From Davidsoniella eucalypti (Eukaryota > Ascomycota > Sordariomycetes > Microascales > Ceratocystidaceae), in NCBI GenBank assembly GCA_004009845.1, contig RMBW01000341.1:1-11882 (forward strand): 11,882 nt of DNA, given 5' to 3'. Each line of letters starts with the position of its first letter. Within the stretch, counting starts at the first letter, position 1. Both the position numbers and the translations under genes were made by a program. Below are positions 1-10,000 of this stretch, piece after piece. The notes beneath the pieces were generated by a model. It saw only the letters and a program-made list of their open reading frames with translations. It searched no databases and had not been told where the DNA came from.

Positions 1-17
1 GCCTCTCTTGCTAACGC

Positions 18-407
18 TCACCTTGGCCTAGGTATTATTCGGCGGCGTTGCGGGCGGAAACGTGCATACATTCTATGGTTAGTAGCAGTAAAGTAAGTTG
101 GCCCGCCCACTGCAAACCTTTTCGTAACGCCCCGGTCTGCCCGCTCCATGGGCTCATAGTCCAAGCCATGGATTAGAAGCTTCTGCAGCTTTATAGCGGT
201 CTGGTAACATGGGTTCAAAGCGAAAGCCGGTGCATCGATTTTGTTTACTATGCCTTTTGGAGGGTCTTCTTTATCCTTATACCTTTTCCTTGATACTTTA
301 TTCTCTCTTGTTGCCACATTTTATCTTAAGCCTTTGAGCCCTCGAATGAACTTGCTTGTTCTTTTTTCAAGTCGATCAAGGACACCCTTGTCCGTTGCCC
401 TTCGCGA
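18..407 (-). pseudogene. Broken open reading frame, unrecognised protein, left edge
   Basis: Read on the minus strand, the frame that ends at the TGA at 18-20 stays open back to position 320, is interrupted by TAA at 321-323, continues open to 407, and is interrupted again by TGA at 408-410. Above that it is open to about 584. That makes two stops in about 189 codons, far fewer than expected by chance in DNA this AT-rich. The translation is protein-like: a lysine/arginine-rich stretch (DKGVLDRLEKRTSKFIRGLK just before the TAA), then a mixed segment containing IDAPAFALNPCYQTAIKLQK, then an arginine-rich end. The part below about 260 is more GC-rich than its flank. No in-frame ATG opens the 18-320 segment near its 5' end. 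A branch-site and acceptor-like CTACTAACCATAG (minus strand, about 78-90) and a donor-like AAG|GTGAGC near 15-22 suggest introns and continuation beyond the left edge. I do not recognise the family. It could be a decayed host gene or a transposon fragment. Confidence 0.4.
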
Positions 408-528
408 TCAATTTAGAACCCTGCTATAGGCACTGTTTCGGGTTTTTCTGGGGCGCTGTGCTTGCTTTGCTTTGTAAATAGTACTACTATAACGACAAAA
501 TACCTTCTTTATCCGCACAAAAATAATT

Positions 529-581
529 GCCGAATTTTCATGATTTGATTTGATTATATTCAACGTCGCCGAATTTTCATG
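529..581 (+). repeat. Pair of 14-bp direct repeats (GCCGAATTTTCATG)
   Basis: GCCGAATTTTCATG occurs exactly at 529-542 and again at 568-581, so the two starts are 39 nt apart. A third copy with one mismatch (GCCGAATTTTGATG) lies at 4340-4353. The close pair plus a distant near-copy is more than expected from random sequence of this size. No function is evident. It could be a remnant of a dispersed repeat or a protein-binding motif. Confidence 0.5.
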
Positions 582-909
582 TAGTCAGTATATACTGATA
601 AAGCTTTGAAAATGCTGTGTGAATTTGCCTACTAATATATCTTCAGTTATTTGAGATACAGATATGCTACACTTTGATATCTTAAACAGGCGAAAAACGG
701 CAGAATATAACCTATCAGTTACATACGGACGTTGTGACCACTTAGTCTCATATCGTGTTAGTGATGCATCATACGTTCTTTATTTCACCATCAGTATCTC
801 TTTTCCTTGTCAAGAAAAATACTACAGCAATTACAGAGTTTCAGGCTTTGTTAGAGCAAACACGGATCCTCATACTACGATCATATACGATATGTGATGT
901 GCTTTTCTT

Positions 910-953
910 GCCCTTTTCAAAGTACATATGTAATGTACGATCCCGAAAAGGGC
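910..953. other. Two-tier hairpin
   Basis: GCCCTTTTC at 910-918 is perfectly complementary to GAAAAGGGC at 945-953, giving a 9-bp outer stem. Inside it, GTACAT at 922-927 pairs with ATGTAC at 933-938 around a 5-nt loop. A 3/6-nt internal loop separates the two stems. The structure could form on either strand. There is no neighbouring gene it clearly serves. A folded RNA, a small inverted-repeat element or chance are all possible. Confidence 0.45.
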
Positions 954-965
954 CGTGAGACGTTT

Positions 966-982
966 CTTGGCATATAGCCAAG
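966..982. other. Small hairpin next to the 910-953 hairpin
   Basis: CTTGGC at 966-971 and GCCAAG at 977-982 form a perfect 6-bp stem with a 5-nt loop, starting 13 nt after the larger hairpin. A stem of this size is common by chance. It is noted because of its position beside the larger structure. Confidence 0.3.
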
Positions 983-1585
983 TTGTCGATAGCCGCCCCT
1001 AGATGCAATATGTAATATAAGTTCTTGCCGGCGTTTAACGTACCTACCGATAAAGACCCGGGAATGCTATTGAGATATCAGGATTAGAATCAGAAACAAG
1101 CTCACCGCCATATATCTGTAAGTCGGTAAGCATGTCAGTTTAACGACACAGAGCTTCGTATCCTGTTTATATCGAGGTTTCGGAAAGCGATATGAACAAA
1201 TCACTAGTTGGGTGCATGTCTCGGTCTCAGGAATTTTGATAGTATTTCCTTTTCGCCTGCTTCTTTTCTATTGTTGTAAGATAACTTATAACAGAAACCA
1301 ATTGGCGCCCTAGGGATGCTTTTTTATTTGGCGTGAAAAGAGTCAAAGTTGAACACAGGACACAACACGCACAAAATCACGTTGCCCTTTTTGATTTTCA
1401 GTAAGTATTTCAGATTATTGTTTTTGGTTGCCATGTCAATAGCCTGATGTAGAGGAAAGAGAACAAAAAATAAGGCAAAACGGGACCACCTATCAATGTA
1501 TCTTTCGTTTCGTTTGCTGCTTTTGGCAATGAGCTTATTATAAGCTGAAATGTCAGAGACAAAGTCGCCAAAGTATGCTCGACTC

Positions 1586-1616
1586 GAAGTATGTACCTTT
1601 AAGACTAAGGTACTTC
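1586..1616. other. Hairpin (GTACCTT / AAGGTAC)
   Basis: GTACCTT at 1593-1599 is perfectly complementary to AAGGTAC at 1607-1613 across a 7-nt loop. GAA (1586-1588) and TTC (1614-1616) can extend the stem if four bases (1589-1592) bulge. A further AAGTATG direct repeat (1571-1577 and 1588-1594 in overlapping sequence) adds local redundancy. No gene context explains it. Confidence 0.35.
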
Positions 1617-2612
1617 CGGTATGAGTCTAGTACAGTCTCTACAGTTGTTCTGCTACGGTGTGTATAATTTGTGCACAATTAGAGTGTGGGTGGCTGCGCA
1701 AATATGGGGACACAAGTGTGGCTGAATTATCAACTGCAATTTCGGGACCCTTAATCCTGCAGAGGGAACCCTTGTAGTACCCTGGCGATTTGGGTTAGTT
1801 GGATAACCCTATCATGCTCCATTTTGGGTATCATGAACTTTGTTACATAAGTATGTTGAGACGCACAAAGATTGTACAATGCTATCGTGATCAAGTTTAC
1901 GGATATTTAGCTACTAGCTACTATGCCTAGGGGAATGATACCTTTAGTATAATCTTATTACTTATTTCCGTCATTAGACCATCAGAATAAACTACGGGTC
2001 ACGATCATGAATTCTATACAAAATAGGAGAATATACACAATTCTACAGTGTCTGTCTCAGCAATATGAAAAACAAGGCACCATCCTCTCAATTTGCCGTC
2101 AATAGCCCGCCGTACTGTAATGGATAACAGCAACGGTGATAGGCTAGCTGCCGCAGGCTAGTGCAACTTGCGCTTGTTGAGACTGCAGCCAACCGATGGC
2201 TAATAGAATACAAATAACAGATGAGGGGTTACTTGCAAGTGCATATGAATATGGCATGTTATTCTGTGGTAAACTCTTTGGTATCTACGAAAATCTCATG
2301 CAATGTTTTGATGGGCGGGATCACTACGAACGCGCGTCTCTCAATGGAGTCTGATATGGATCACACCGAAAGGAGAGCGGCCCGGAGGTGAGATTGGGGA
2401 AGAACAATAACGACAATGACAAGGCAGAAGGGAGGAAATGAAGCGTGATAACAAGAAATGAGGTGAACGATACTAAGCTAAGATGGCATACCCAATTTTG
2501 GTAGTCATGTATTGTAAAGCAGAGAGCTAGGCTTTAGTTAAAATCGACAGCCTGTATATGATGACGACTATGGTGAAAACACAATGTATAAGCCACGGGA
2601 ACGAGGAACGAT

Positions 2613-2928
2613 GTATGAAGGCGTTAAGCCAAAGATAGTTATCATGAATCTACGATTATATTGTTGCTTGTTTGAAATTAACGGACTTCTTTTCTCGGCC
2701 GCTACATCCTATCCAATTTACACACTGTACTCTAGCAGAGCCTAGTTGGACAGGTCACAAACAAAGGCTGATGTACAGATATGTGTTATCGTCTTGAATA
2801 GGATGGTTTTGTTTGATTACTATATGTAGCCCCCCCCTAGCCAGGAATACCAAAAAAGAAGATGATATCAGGTACTTTTCGTATCGGACCATACTTCATC
2901 CATTTTGTGATCTCGTATGAAGGCGTTA
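2613..2928 (+). repeat. Two copies of a 14-bp sequence, 302 nt apart
   Basis: GTATGAAGGCGTTA is present exactly at 2613-2626 and 2915-2928. The identity stops sharply on both sides. One pair this long is near what chance allows in a 12-kb window, so it is weak evidence for a repeat family or for flanks of a decayed insertion. Confidence 0.3.
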
Positions 2929-2957
2929 TATCTTTCACAAGCCAATAGCTCGAATAA

Positions 2958-4334
2958 ATGGCGATTAGCGCGAGGTTTGCGTATTACATATTCTTTGTGG
3001 CCCTTTTGCATAGACACTACACGCATTGTGGGATGGTGTATGGCGTCTTTATAGGTTGTGTTGCTTTAGAAGTAGGCTATGCTGTTGATAAAACAAGCCC
3101 TGATATATATGAACTAAACTTATGGGACAAGTTCGTAGGAAGATAGTTAGCTCCGCAGTTCAGCAGGACTAGGGGCTTTACTGATCTTCTAATTAGGCTG
3201 TTCGTCATATCTAGGCAAAGGTACATGTAGAGGTGCCTTTAATTCCTCGGATTGTGTTATGAACTTGGTGCAAGAAGGAGGACTCATTGGAGGTTAGCAG
3301 TAGCCCATGCGCTACTAATCCATTATCTTACTTCGTATTTATGACCGTCACCATGATGTCAGACCCTAAGAGTACTGGCAAGGATGGCCCCATAGGAGAT
3401 CTTGACACCGCTTACTTTTTAATGTATTTTTAAGCAAGGGATGGTAAATGGATCAATGTGAAATCCACGACAGAGCATATGGAATGGTGGATAAGTGTAT
3501 ACAGTGTAACTTTAGAGGGCGTTCTGGGAAATAGAGTCCCTCTATGCGATGAAGGTATCGTATTGCATATAAATATCGCTGGAAGCGAACAAAGGGTTCA
3601 TGTTATAGAGGAGGCTAATGAACAATAGTTATAAGGGTTGTGACTGGGTGGCTTTTATGTCTTATATAACTAATGGAAGGCCTGGTTGGCATATCCGCCT
3701 TTGGCAGGAAGAGATGTTCATTGTTTCAAGTATACGAAGAGGGTCACGAGAGAGGCAGCAAGTGTACATGTAAGTTATAAGCAAACTGTGGCGGATAACT
3801 GAGAGGACTATGGCGGTTTTTCTTGAAGGAGAGACTAGTAAAATGTCACCAGTGTTCAACTATAGCTGTATTAGGAATTGTAATGGTATCAGCAGCTATG
3901 TATCTCTTTCTTTTTCTGAAGCATATCGAAACTTGGGCCAATATATTGGAGTAGCAGATGAAATATTGAAGCACAGAAAAAGCAAATAAAAACGAGTCCA
4001 TCCATGGCTTTTATTCAAAGCTTTAGCATTAGGACGAGATTCAAGACACGAGTCAGAAAATGTGAATTCACCTGTGTAGGAACAAGAGCCGCTTGCTGTT
4101 ACAACGATGCGATTACAAGATACATATGTAGGTTCGAAACGGCGGGATCAGATAGATTGGCTGTCGTGTAAGCCGCCAGTACAGTACGATCAGCTGTGTG
4201 CCATAGGATATGAACCTTGGGACAGGAGACAAACGCTACTGGCCGGTTGTATTGTTTTAGAGTGCAATGAATTATGCATCAGATACTGTGCCATAGTAGC
4301 TGTACACGATCATCTAAATTCTAGATTGAGATAA
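2958..4334 (+). other. Stretch with three short unsupported plus-strand frames
   Basis: Three small plus-strand frames lie here. The frame at 2958-3146 (62 codons, ATG) has a hydrophobic start, roughly residues 5-18, that faintly resembles a signal peptide. The frame open from 3434 to 3625 has a first ATG at 3479 giving 49 codons to the TAG at 3626-3628. The frame at 4107-4334 (75 codons, ATG to TAA) has six cysteines. The frames lack a shared family, clean splice links or convincing conserved motifs, and stops are dense between them. They may be chance, fragments of a decayed gene, or small unknown proteins. I could not join them into one gene. Confidence 0.3.
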
Positions 4335-6300
4335 TACACGCCGAATTTTGATGTGATAATCGTTTGGCTGGCAATAGCCTCTTGTCTCCTTTTTCCTTCC
4401 ATTCTTTTCTCCTTGTCTAAAGTTTCTTGTTCGGGCCTGTTTCCTTTTCATCCAAACAAAGGAGACAGCCAATACGATTTGACTGAATTAAATGTATGAG
4501 CGCACCGTATGCTCTGATTTGAGAATGCCGGGGTAGGCTTTTAGCTAGTATTTAGACTAAAGCTAAGCTATCACGAGCCGCCTAAACGCCCGTCAACGTC
4601 ATTTTGCCTTGAGCTAGCACGGCTTGTATAGGCACCATTTCATATATGCATATAGTGTATCAATGAACATGCCGTACCAGCAGCCATTAGTTGTTGTTGG
4701 CATTCCTCAAAGACTAGGCAGGACTAGCTCGTTATTAGCTTTCTTTCCCACCTACGATAGTTGTTGCATATAGAGACATAGAACGGGCCTTGGAGGACAG
4801 ATAAAGGGCAGATCGGGGGCTGTGAAATTCCTCTCTCCTTCCCACTGTTCTCCTCAATTCTTCGCTAGATGATCGTTGCCCATCATCTATCTGGCAAAAA
4901 GCAGGCCCTGGGCTAAACAAACAGGTGAACAATACGTTGCATAGTTACTTTTCGCGACCGTTGTCGTAACAAGCAGGAAGAAAAACATCGCCTGGCGCAT
5001 TCCAAACAGTGCCGGAGAGACTGTATTAGTACTGGGACCACGCACGACACAGTCTGCACCGATATATTATCACGTCCTTGTTCCCCATCTCCCCAAGTTC
5101 CTACTTTGATTTCGTATTTCAGTCTGATTCCAGTCCTTTTCTTCTTGTAACCAAACAAGACAAAAACGAAAAAGAAACGCCTCTCAAAACAAGCGCTCCG
5201 TACTAGCCTCTCTTTGAATACGGGCTAGCTGATATAACATCCAATCTGCAACGGCGGCTCGAATCTACTGCCATATTCATACTCTTTTCACTTTCTTTGC
5301 TGCCGTTCCATTCATCGTTGTGACGCCGGATACGAGAAATCATATGTACTCTGAAAGGACCTTCGACTCTATAAGCCACCGAAGAGCCGACCGCACGACA
5401 AACGAGATATATATGTAGTCATCACCGGCTCAAAGAGCACGCTTGTGTCTGATTATCCGTACATCTTATCTCTAGCCTCTTTTTTGCTTCTTACTGCGGA
5501 AGAAATATAGCTAGCTATACTTGGTAAGTTCTGAAATTAATCTTTAAATCTTGGTTCTATTTGTTGTCTTGTCGCGGGTGTAGGGATTTTTCTAGCAAGT
5601 GCGGAAGAAGCCTAGTAATATGATCTCGTTTCTGGAAGCGGAAGATACTGTCGTTGTCATATAAAGACAGCACGGAAACAGCCTGGCCATCAAAAACTCC
5701 CATCAACCGATGTATTGCATCTAGTGAAGAGCCAGTATATATAAGCTACTACTGTCAGCCACGAGTCCAGGACAAATTGGGAGATATCTTACTCGGGAGT
5801 TTGAAGGATCAATTCGGTGCCATCCAAGTGTTTGTTTGTTGCCGTAATTTTGCGTGTATCTGATAGCCATCGTCGTGTCGTCCGTTGTCACTTAGGCTAG
5901 TGTTCTGGCAAAGCTGCTAGCATCGTTAGTGCCTGTTGCGACGATTGCCTCTTCTCTTCTTACTAACCAGGGCCAGCCTTCTGGAGGCTTCCTTGCATCG
6001 AGAGGCGGCCTGGATGTTCTGTCTCTGGTCTATGACTGCTGCCACTCCCCCCTGCCATGGAAGGAAAAACAGTTAGCCAAGTTCATGGCCCAGTCTAATG
6101 GACGAGAGCCTCGACGGTGATCGATCCATCTAAGCTGACCGTAAGTGAAAGCTGCTACTAGTATCAAAGAGAAAGAAAACAAAAGAGAGCATTTGCTTGT
6201 TTGCGTTGCGCGTCGTCCCGTTGTTAGCGTTGCAATTACTATTTTGGGGTCCTGTACGTTGCCTGGGGGGGAGCAGCACACACCAAAATATTGATTTGGC
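4335..6300. other. Gene-free stretch with pyrimidine tracts and a palindrome
   Basis: Nothing here is a supportable gene. Pyrimidine-rich runs at about 4378-4455, 4824-4865 and 5461-5492 resemble promoter-type DNA of filamentous fungi but do not lead into a recognisable plus-strand gene. A perfect 14-bp palindrome TATAGCTAGCTATA lies at 5506-5519. A donor-like GTAAGT at 5524-5529 and an acceptor-like GTGTAG ending at 5583 could bound a 60-nt intron in an unknown transcript, but there is no TACTAAC between them. A run of seven G lies at 6265-6271. Confidence 0.5.
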
Positions 6301-7085
6301 AGGTCGAGGAAGGGAGTCCGCCTGCGGTCGAGTGCGCAGCCATCGGCCGTGACAGTACGAGTAGTTGCCGTCTGTCCAGAAGAAGTTCTCGATTGTTTTT
6401 TATTATTTGACCTGAGTTCTGTCCGTTTTCGTTTTCAAACTTCGACTTCATTTTCCTTTGCTTTCTGTCTCCTTAATTTCTGTATTGTTTTGTTGACCGA
6501 GAATTTTATACTGGTTTTGTTCTCGTTCTCCGACTGGCACGTCCGTTTCATCTACAGACTTGACTTTGCTGCGCTTTATTTTCCGTCGGCGATCTTGAAA
6601 CTAAACAGCCCTGTGTTTTCAGAATATCACATCTACGCCTATCAACAAAAACTTCAGCAATCGTCTTCATTACGGCTTGTTGCACCGCTATCAAATAACC
6701 CCGTTGTCGTCTAATATCGCCTTTGCCCCGTCTCGCCCACCCTAGATCGATCCTTGGATTGGGTACTCGTGGTGCACTATTTACTGCCTACGTCTACGGC
6801 ATCTTTTCTATCTTTTCTATTTATTTTGTTGCTGGCATTTGATTTTGGCCACCTTCATCTCCCGTCAATTCTTTCGCCTGTAGCTTCTGTTTCTCGTTTG
6901 TTTGTGTGAAATAGCGTTGAAATCCGACTAAACAGCCAAGCCCTCCACCGCGTCATCCAATAAATACCAAGCTTGCCATCTCTCGCACTTCGTATTCCTG
7001 CATCCTATTAAAGCCACCATAGCAAATCAGAGCACCCATACGACCGCAACGATATTGTGCCAACCATCATTATATTCTAGCAGCC
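6301..7085 (+). promoter_or_regulatory. Presumed promoter and 5' leader of the peptidase-lectin gene
   Basis: The stretch just upstream of the gene is strongly T/C-rich on the plus strand, especially about 6390-6550 and 6795-6900, as is common in fungal promoters and leaders. A CCAAT box-like sequence lies at 6957-6961, running into an AATAAATA stretch, and a TATTAAAG at 7006-7013 is another TATA-like candidate. From 7023 to 7085 there is no ATG, so the coding ATG at 7086 is the first one over at least that distance. The transcription start cannot be placed from sequence alone, and no specific factor site is claimed. Confidence 0.45.
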
Positions 7086-10000
7086 ATGCCGCGATTCAAC
7101 TTCAGAGACTTGCGTCGACGCTCCAAAGCCAGCATAAAAACCGACAGCTCCAGCGACACTCCCAGCAATCGCGACGAGACTCTAACAAACGGCTCTTTAA
7201 CACCTCCCTCTCTTCCAGGCAACGAGTCTGATCCAGGCCTTCTCAACGGCCCCAAGCTGTCCCCTACTGATCCCAACGCCCGTCCCGGCCCTCTTTCGCG
7301 CCAGCAAACAAGTCGCCAGAGTGTCTCCGGTATGGCAGGTCTGGGAGGCCCTCTTGCTCACAAAGGCTCGTTGCCAATATCACAATATGCCCCGCGCATC
7401 GCCAATGTCATAGAAGGCTCATGGGTAAGTTTATAGATACTATTGCGCCCAATTACATGGCTTCCACCACACACACCATAACCTTAGACAGAGGCCATTT
7501 TCTCTGTCATCCCACCACTCCACTGGTTACACTGCATGTGCCAATTATTAGGCGCATTATAACGTTTCGCAGCACTCTATAGAGACACCAAATATGCCAC
7601 TATTGCGTCGTTCTTGCTTTCTTTCGGCTTCCTCCTACAGTCTACCAGCGTCAAATGCCTTCTGTCTTGACCACTACCGGAAAGCTCGGATCTCGGCCTG
7701 AATTATAGCCATAGCGATGCCATTCTATCTTGTCATGTCAAGTTGGCTGCAGTGTCTCTTTTATCTGACCACAGAAAAAGCTGCTGAGGAGGGCAGATGA
7801 ATGCTTATACCAACTTATGGCAATGCGTTTGCCCCTCTGAACTAGCATCATTGCTCATAAGCGTTGCTGTTGTTCTTGCGCCCGTCCATGTGTTTGTTCC
7901 TGGTCGACCCTGCATCAGCCCTGGCTGCTGACTATATGTTGGAGTAGTATCCGACTGTAGATAGGCCTTTGACCCACACCCCCATGCCATTTTACATTGT
8001 TGTCACGACAAACAAAGCCATGCATGCGATGCTACTATAACGCTCACTTGAATTTTATACTAACAATTTCTTTCCATGATATAAAGGTTTACCAAAAGGT
8101 ACTGCTGGTGTATGGAACAGTAGGCGAAGCTAAGACAAATACGCTTGATGGCACTCTTACAGTCAGCCGTTTGGATGACGGCTTCCCGCCAACTACATGG
8201 CCTGTTAATGATTCTCATTTCAAAGCATTGGTGTACCTTCAGCCCGGCCCCAACCGATTGCGATTCGACTTTGCCAGTCCAAAGCTTGCCAACAGCCAGA
8301 CATCCAACCCAATTCATGCTAGTTACCTTACCGTCCACATGATGGCACCGACTGGCGCACCCCCAGTGCAGCTCGCCATCATGCTGGGAAGTGATTCTCC
8401 AGAAACCTTCGATTGCCCCCCCGAACGTGCGGCTAGACAAGGAAACGATCTCGATACTGCCATTCGCAAATTCCGCATGTCTGCTTACATGTGGCAAGCG
8501 TTCACCGCGGAACAAATGTGGCGTAATAAGTTTGGCCGTAGAGTGTTCCGTTTCGATGAAGAATGGACTGCCGGCTCGTCTAGTAGCCGTGATGTCGAGC
8601 AGGGCACCTGCCGTTCCGAGGCTAGGATCCACATCATCCGAAGCAACAGGACAACCGCAGAGATCAGAGACCTCCAAGTGGCACAACAGCACGGCCCAGC
8701 CGAGGACAAAGGCGGCCTATACCGCTATGCTTCAGAGGCAGTACATAGCTACTTCAAACCACGACCAGGCCAGAAGCTTTATGTTTCTGTACTGATTCTT
8801 GATGCTCATTGGGATATACAGCAGAGCATTATCACTGGCCACGCTGCGTTAGGTGGAAATGTTGGCGATGTGCATCTTGCCATATTTGGCTCGCATTGCT
8901 TGTATAGCTATCCATCATCACTTGAAGAAGTGGTACCTGCGCTTACTGATTGCACCCGCACCGACACCAAGTACACAGCCAATGACTGCAATGAAGCAGG
9001 TAGTGCATGGGAGACAGCAAATATCGGTATCGGTGCGCACTTGCATGAGACTGGCCATCTTTTGGGATGCCCCCACCAAGAGAGCGGTGTTATGCTACGG
9101 GACTATGTGACATTCAACAGATCATTCTTGTCTCGAGAGGCCTACAGTACGAGAACAAAATGCAAAGGTGGATTTGTGACACAAGAAGATGAGTGCACAT
9201 GGCATCGACTAGATTGTCTACGATTCCGTACTCACCCTTGCTTCCGATTGCCGCAAGACGCCGCAGTAAGCACCGATGGCAGTGTCCAAGTGTTCTCTGT
9301 GGAGGTCGGTAGCGTGGTAGTCAGAGCTGTTTCTGGCGTATCCTTTGTCGAAGTTCGTTCAGAGGGTGAAGATGTTTGCCATGCCTGGGTCGAGTATCCA
9401 TTGGAAAATGGTAGCTTGCAACGCCAAATCAGTTTATATGAGAGTGACCTACGTCTAAGACTTCCTGAGAATCAGCGAAACAAGAAGCTCAAGATTACTG
9501 TCAAGTCAATTGGCGGTGGCTCATTGGATATCGACAATTTTGAGCAAATGTGCTCTAAGTCGGCATACTTCAAGATCAATACCGGCAAGATGGCTTCCCG
9601 TAGTCAGTACTTGGGTACATTCAAGCAGGAAGCTAGCCAAGACGAAATCTTCCTCAGCTCAATCAAGCCAGATCGCGTCATGTCCAAGATGGTTATCTAC
9701 CATGGATTGGCAGTTGATGGTCTAGAATTCATCTACGATGATACTTCGTCACAACTCTTTGGTAAGAAGGGTGGATCGCCAAGTGTATTTGAATTTGGTA
9801 AGTTACAATGCATACATTCCATATTATGTTTTCTGTTCATTCATCTCGGTCTTAGTACTAACCTAAAGCTCTATAGACGTTCGTCGAGGCGAGTTTATCT
9901 CGGGCTTCATCATCCGGTCTGGCACGTACATTGATGGTATCCAGATCATGACTAGCTTGGGCCGCAAGTCTGATATGTATGGCAACGCTACCGGTGGCTC

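Larger units (their letters stand above)
411..2957. other. Gene-free AT-rich stretch
   Basis: No supported gene is visible. The longest ATG-initiated frame is 77 codons at 664-897 (plus), with no signal peptide, motif or splice context. Stops are dense in the other frames. No tRNA could be picked out from T-loop-like motifs. The stretch contains the short repeats and hairpins listed separately and a run of eight C at 2830-2837. It may be ordinary intergenic DNA or old, unrecognisable transposon sequence. Confidence 0.6.

Noticed and set aside
664..897. 77-codon ATG frame; considered as a small RNase-like secreted protein
   Set aside because: It has no signal peptide and its cysteines and motifs do not fit a known effector pattern. 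Chance is more likely.
4107..4160. GGTTCGAAAC resembling a tRNA T-loop at about 4131-4140
   Set aside because: The flanking bases do not form a T-stem, and no acceptor stem or anticodon arm can be drawn.
4735..5158. Two overlapping minus-strand frames of 65 and 81 codons
   Set aside because: Both start at TTG rather than ATG, and neither shows a domain, signal peptide or splice context.
5929..6281. Opposing small frames, and a TACTAACCAG at 5960-5969 resembling a splice acceptor
   Set aside because: The branch motif is only three bases from the AG, too close for splicing, and the frames start at GTG.
6349..6714. 121-codon plus-strand frame upstream of the peptidase gene
   Set aside because: It starts at GTG, and its F/L/S-rich translation simply reflects pyrimidine-rich promoter DNA. 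It has no family features.
7425..8086. Intron-encoded C/D snoRNA
   Set aside because: CTGA words occur, but no RTGATGA box C with terminal pairing was found.
8060..8692. 210-codon minus-strand frame opposite exon 2
   Set aside because: It begins at a non-ATG codon and lies antisense to the conserved peptidase domain, running on into intron 1. It is a shadow of the real coding sequence.
8145..9725. Several shorter plus-strand frames inside exon 2
   Set aside because: They are out-of-frame shadows of the continuous peptidase reading frame.
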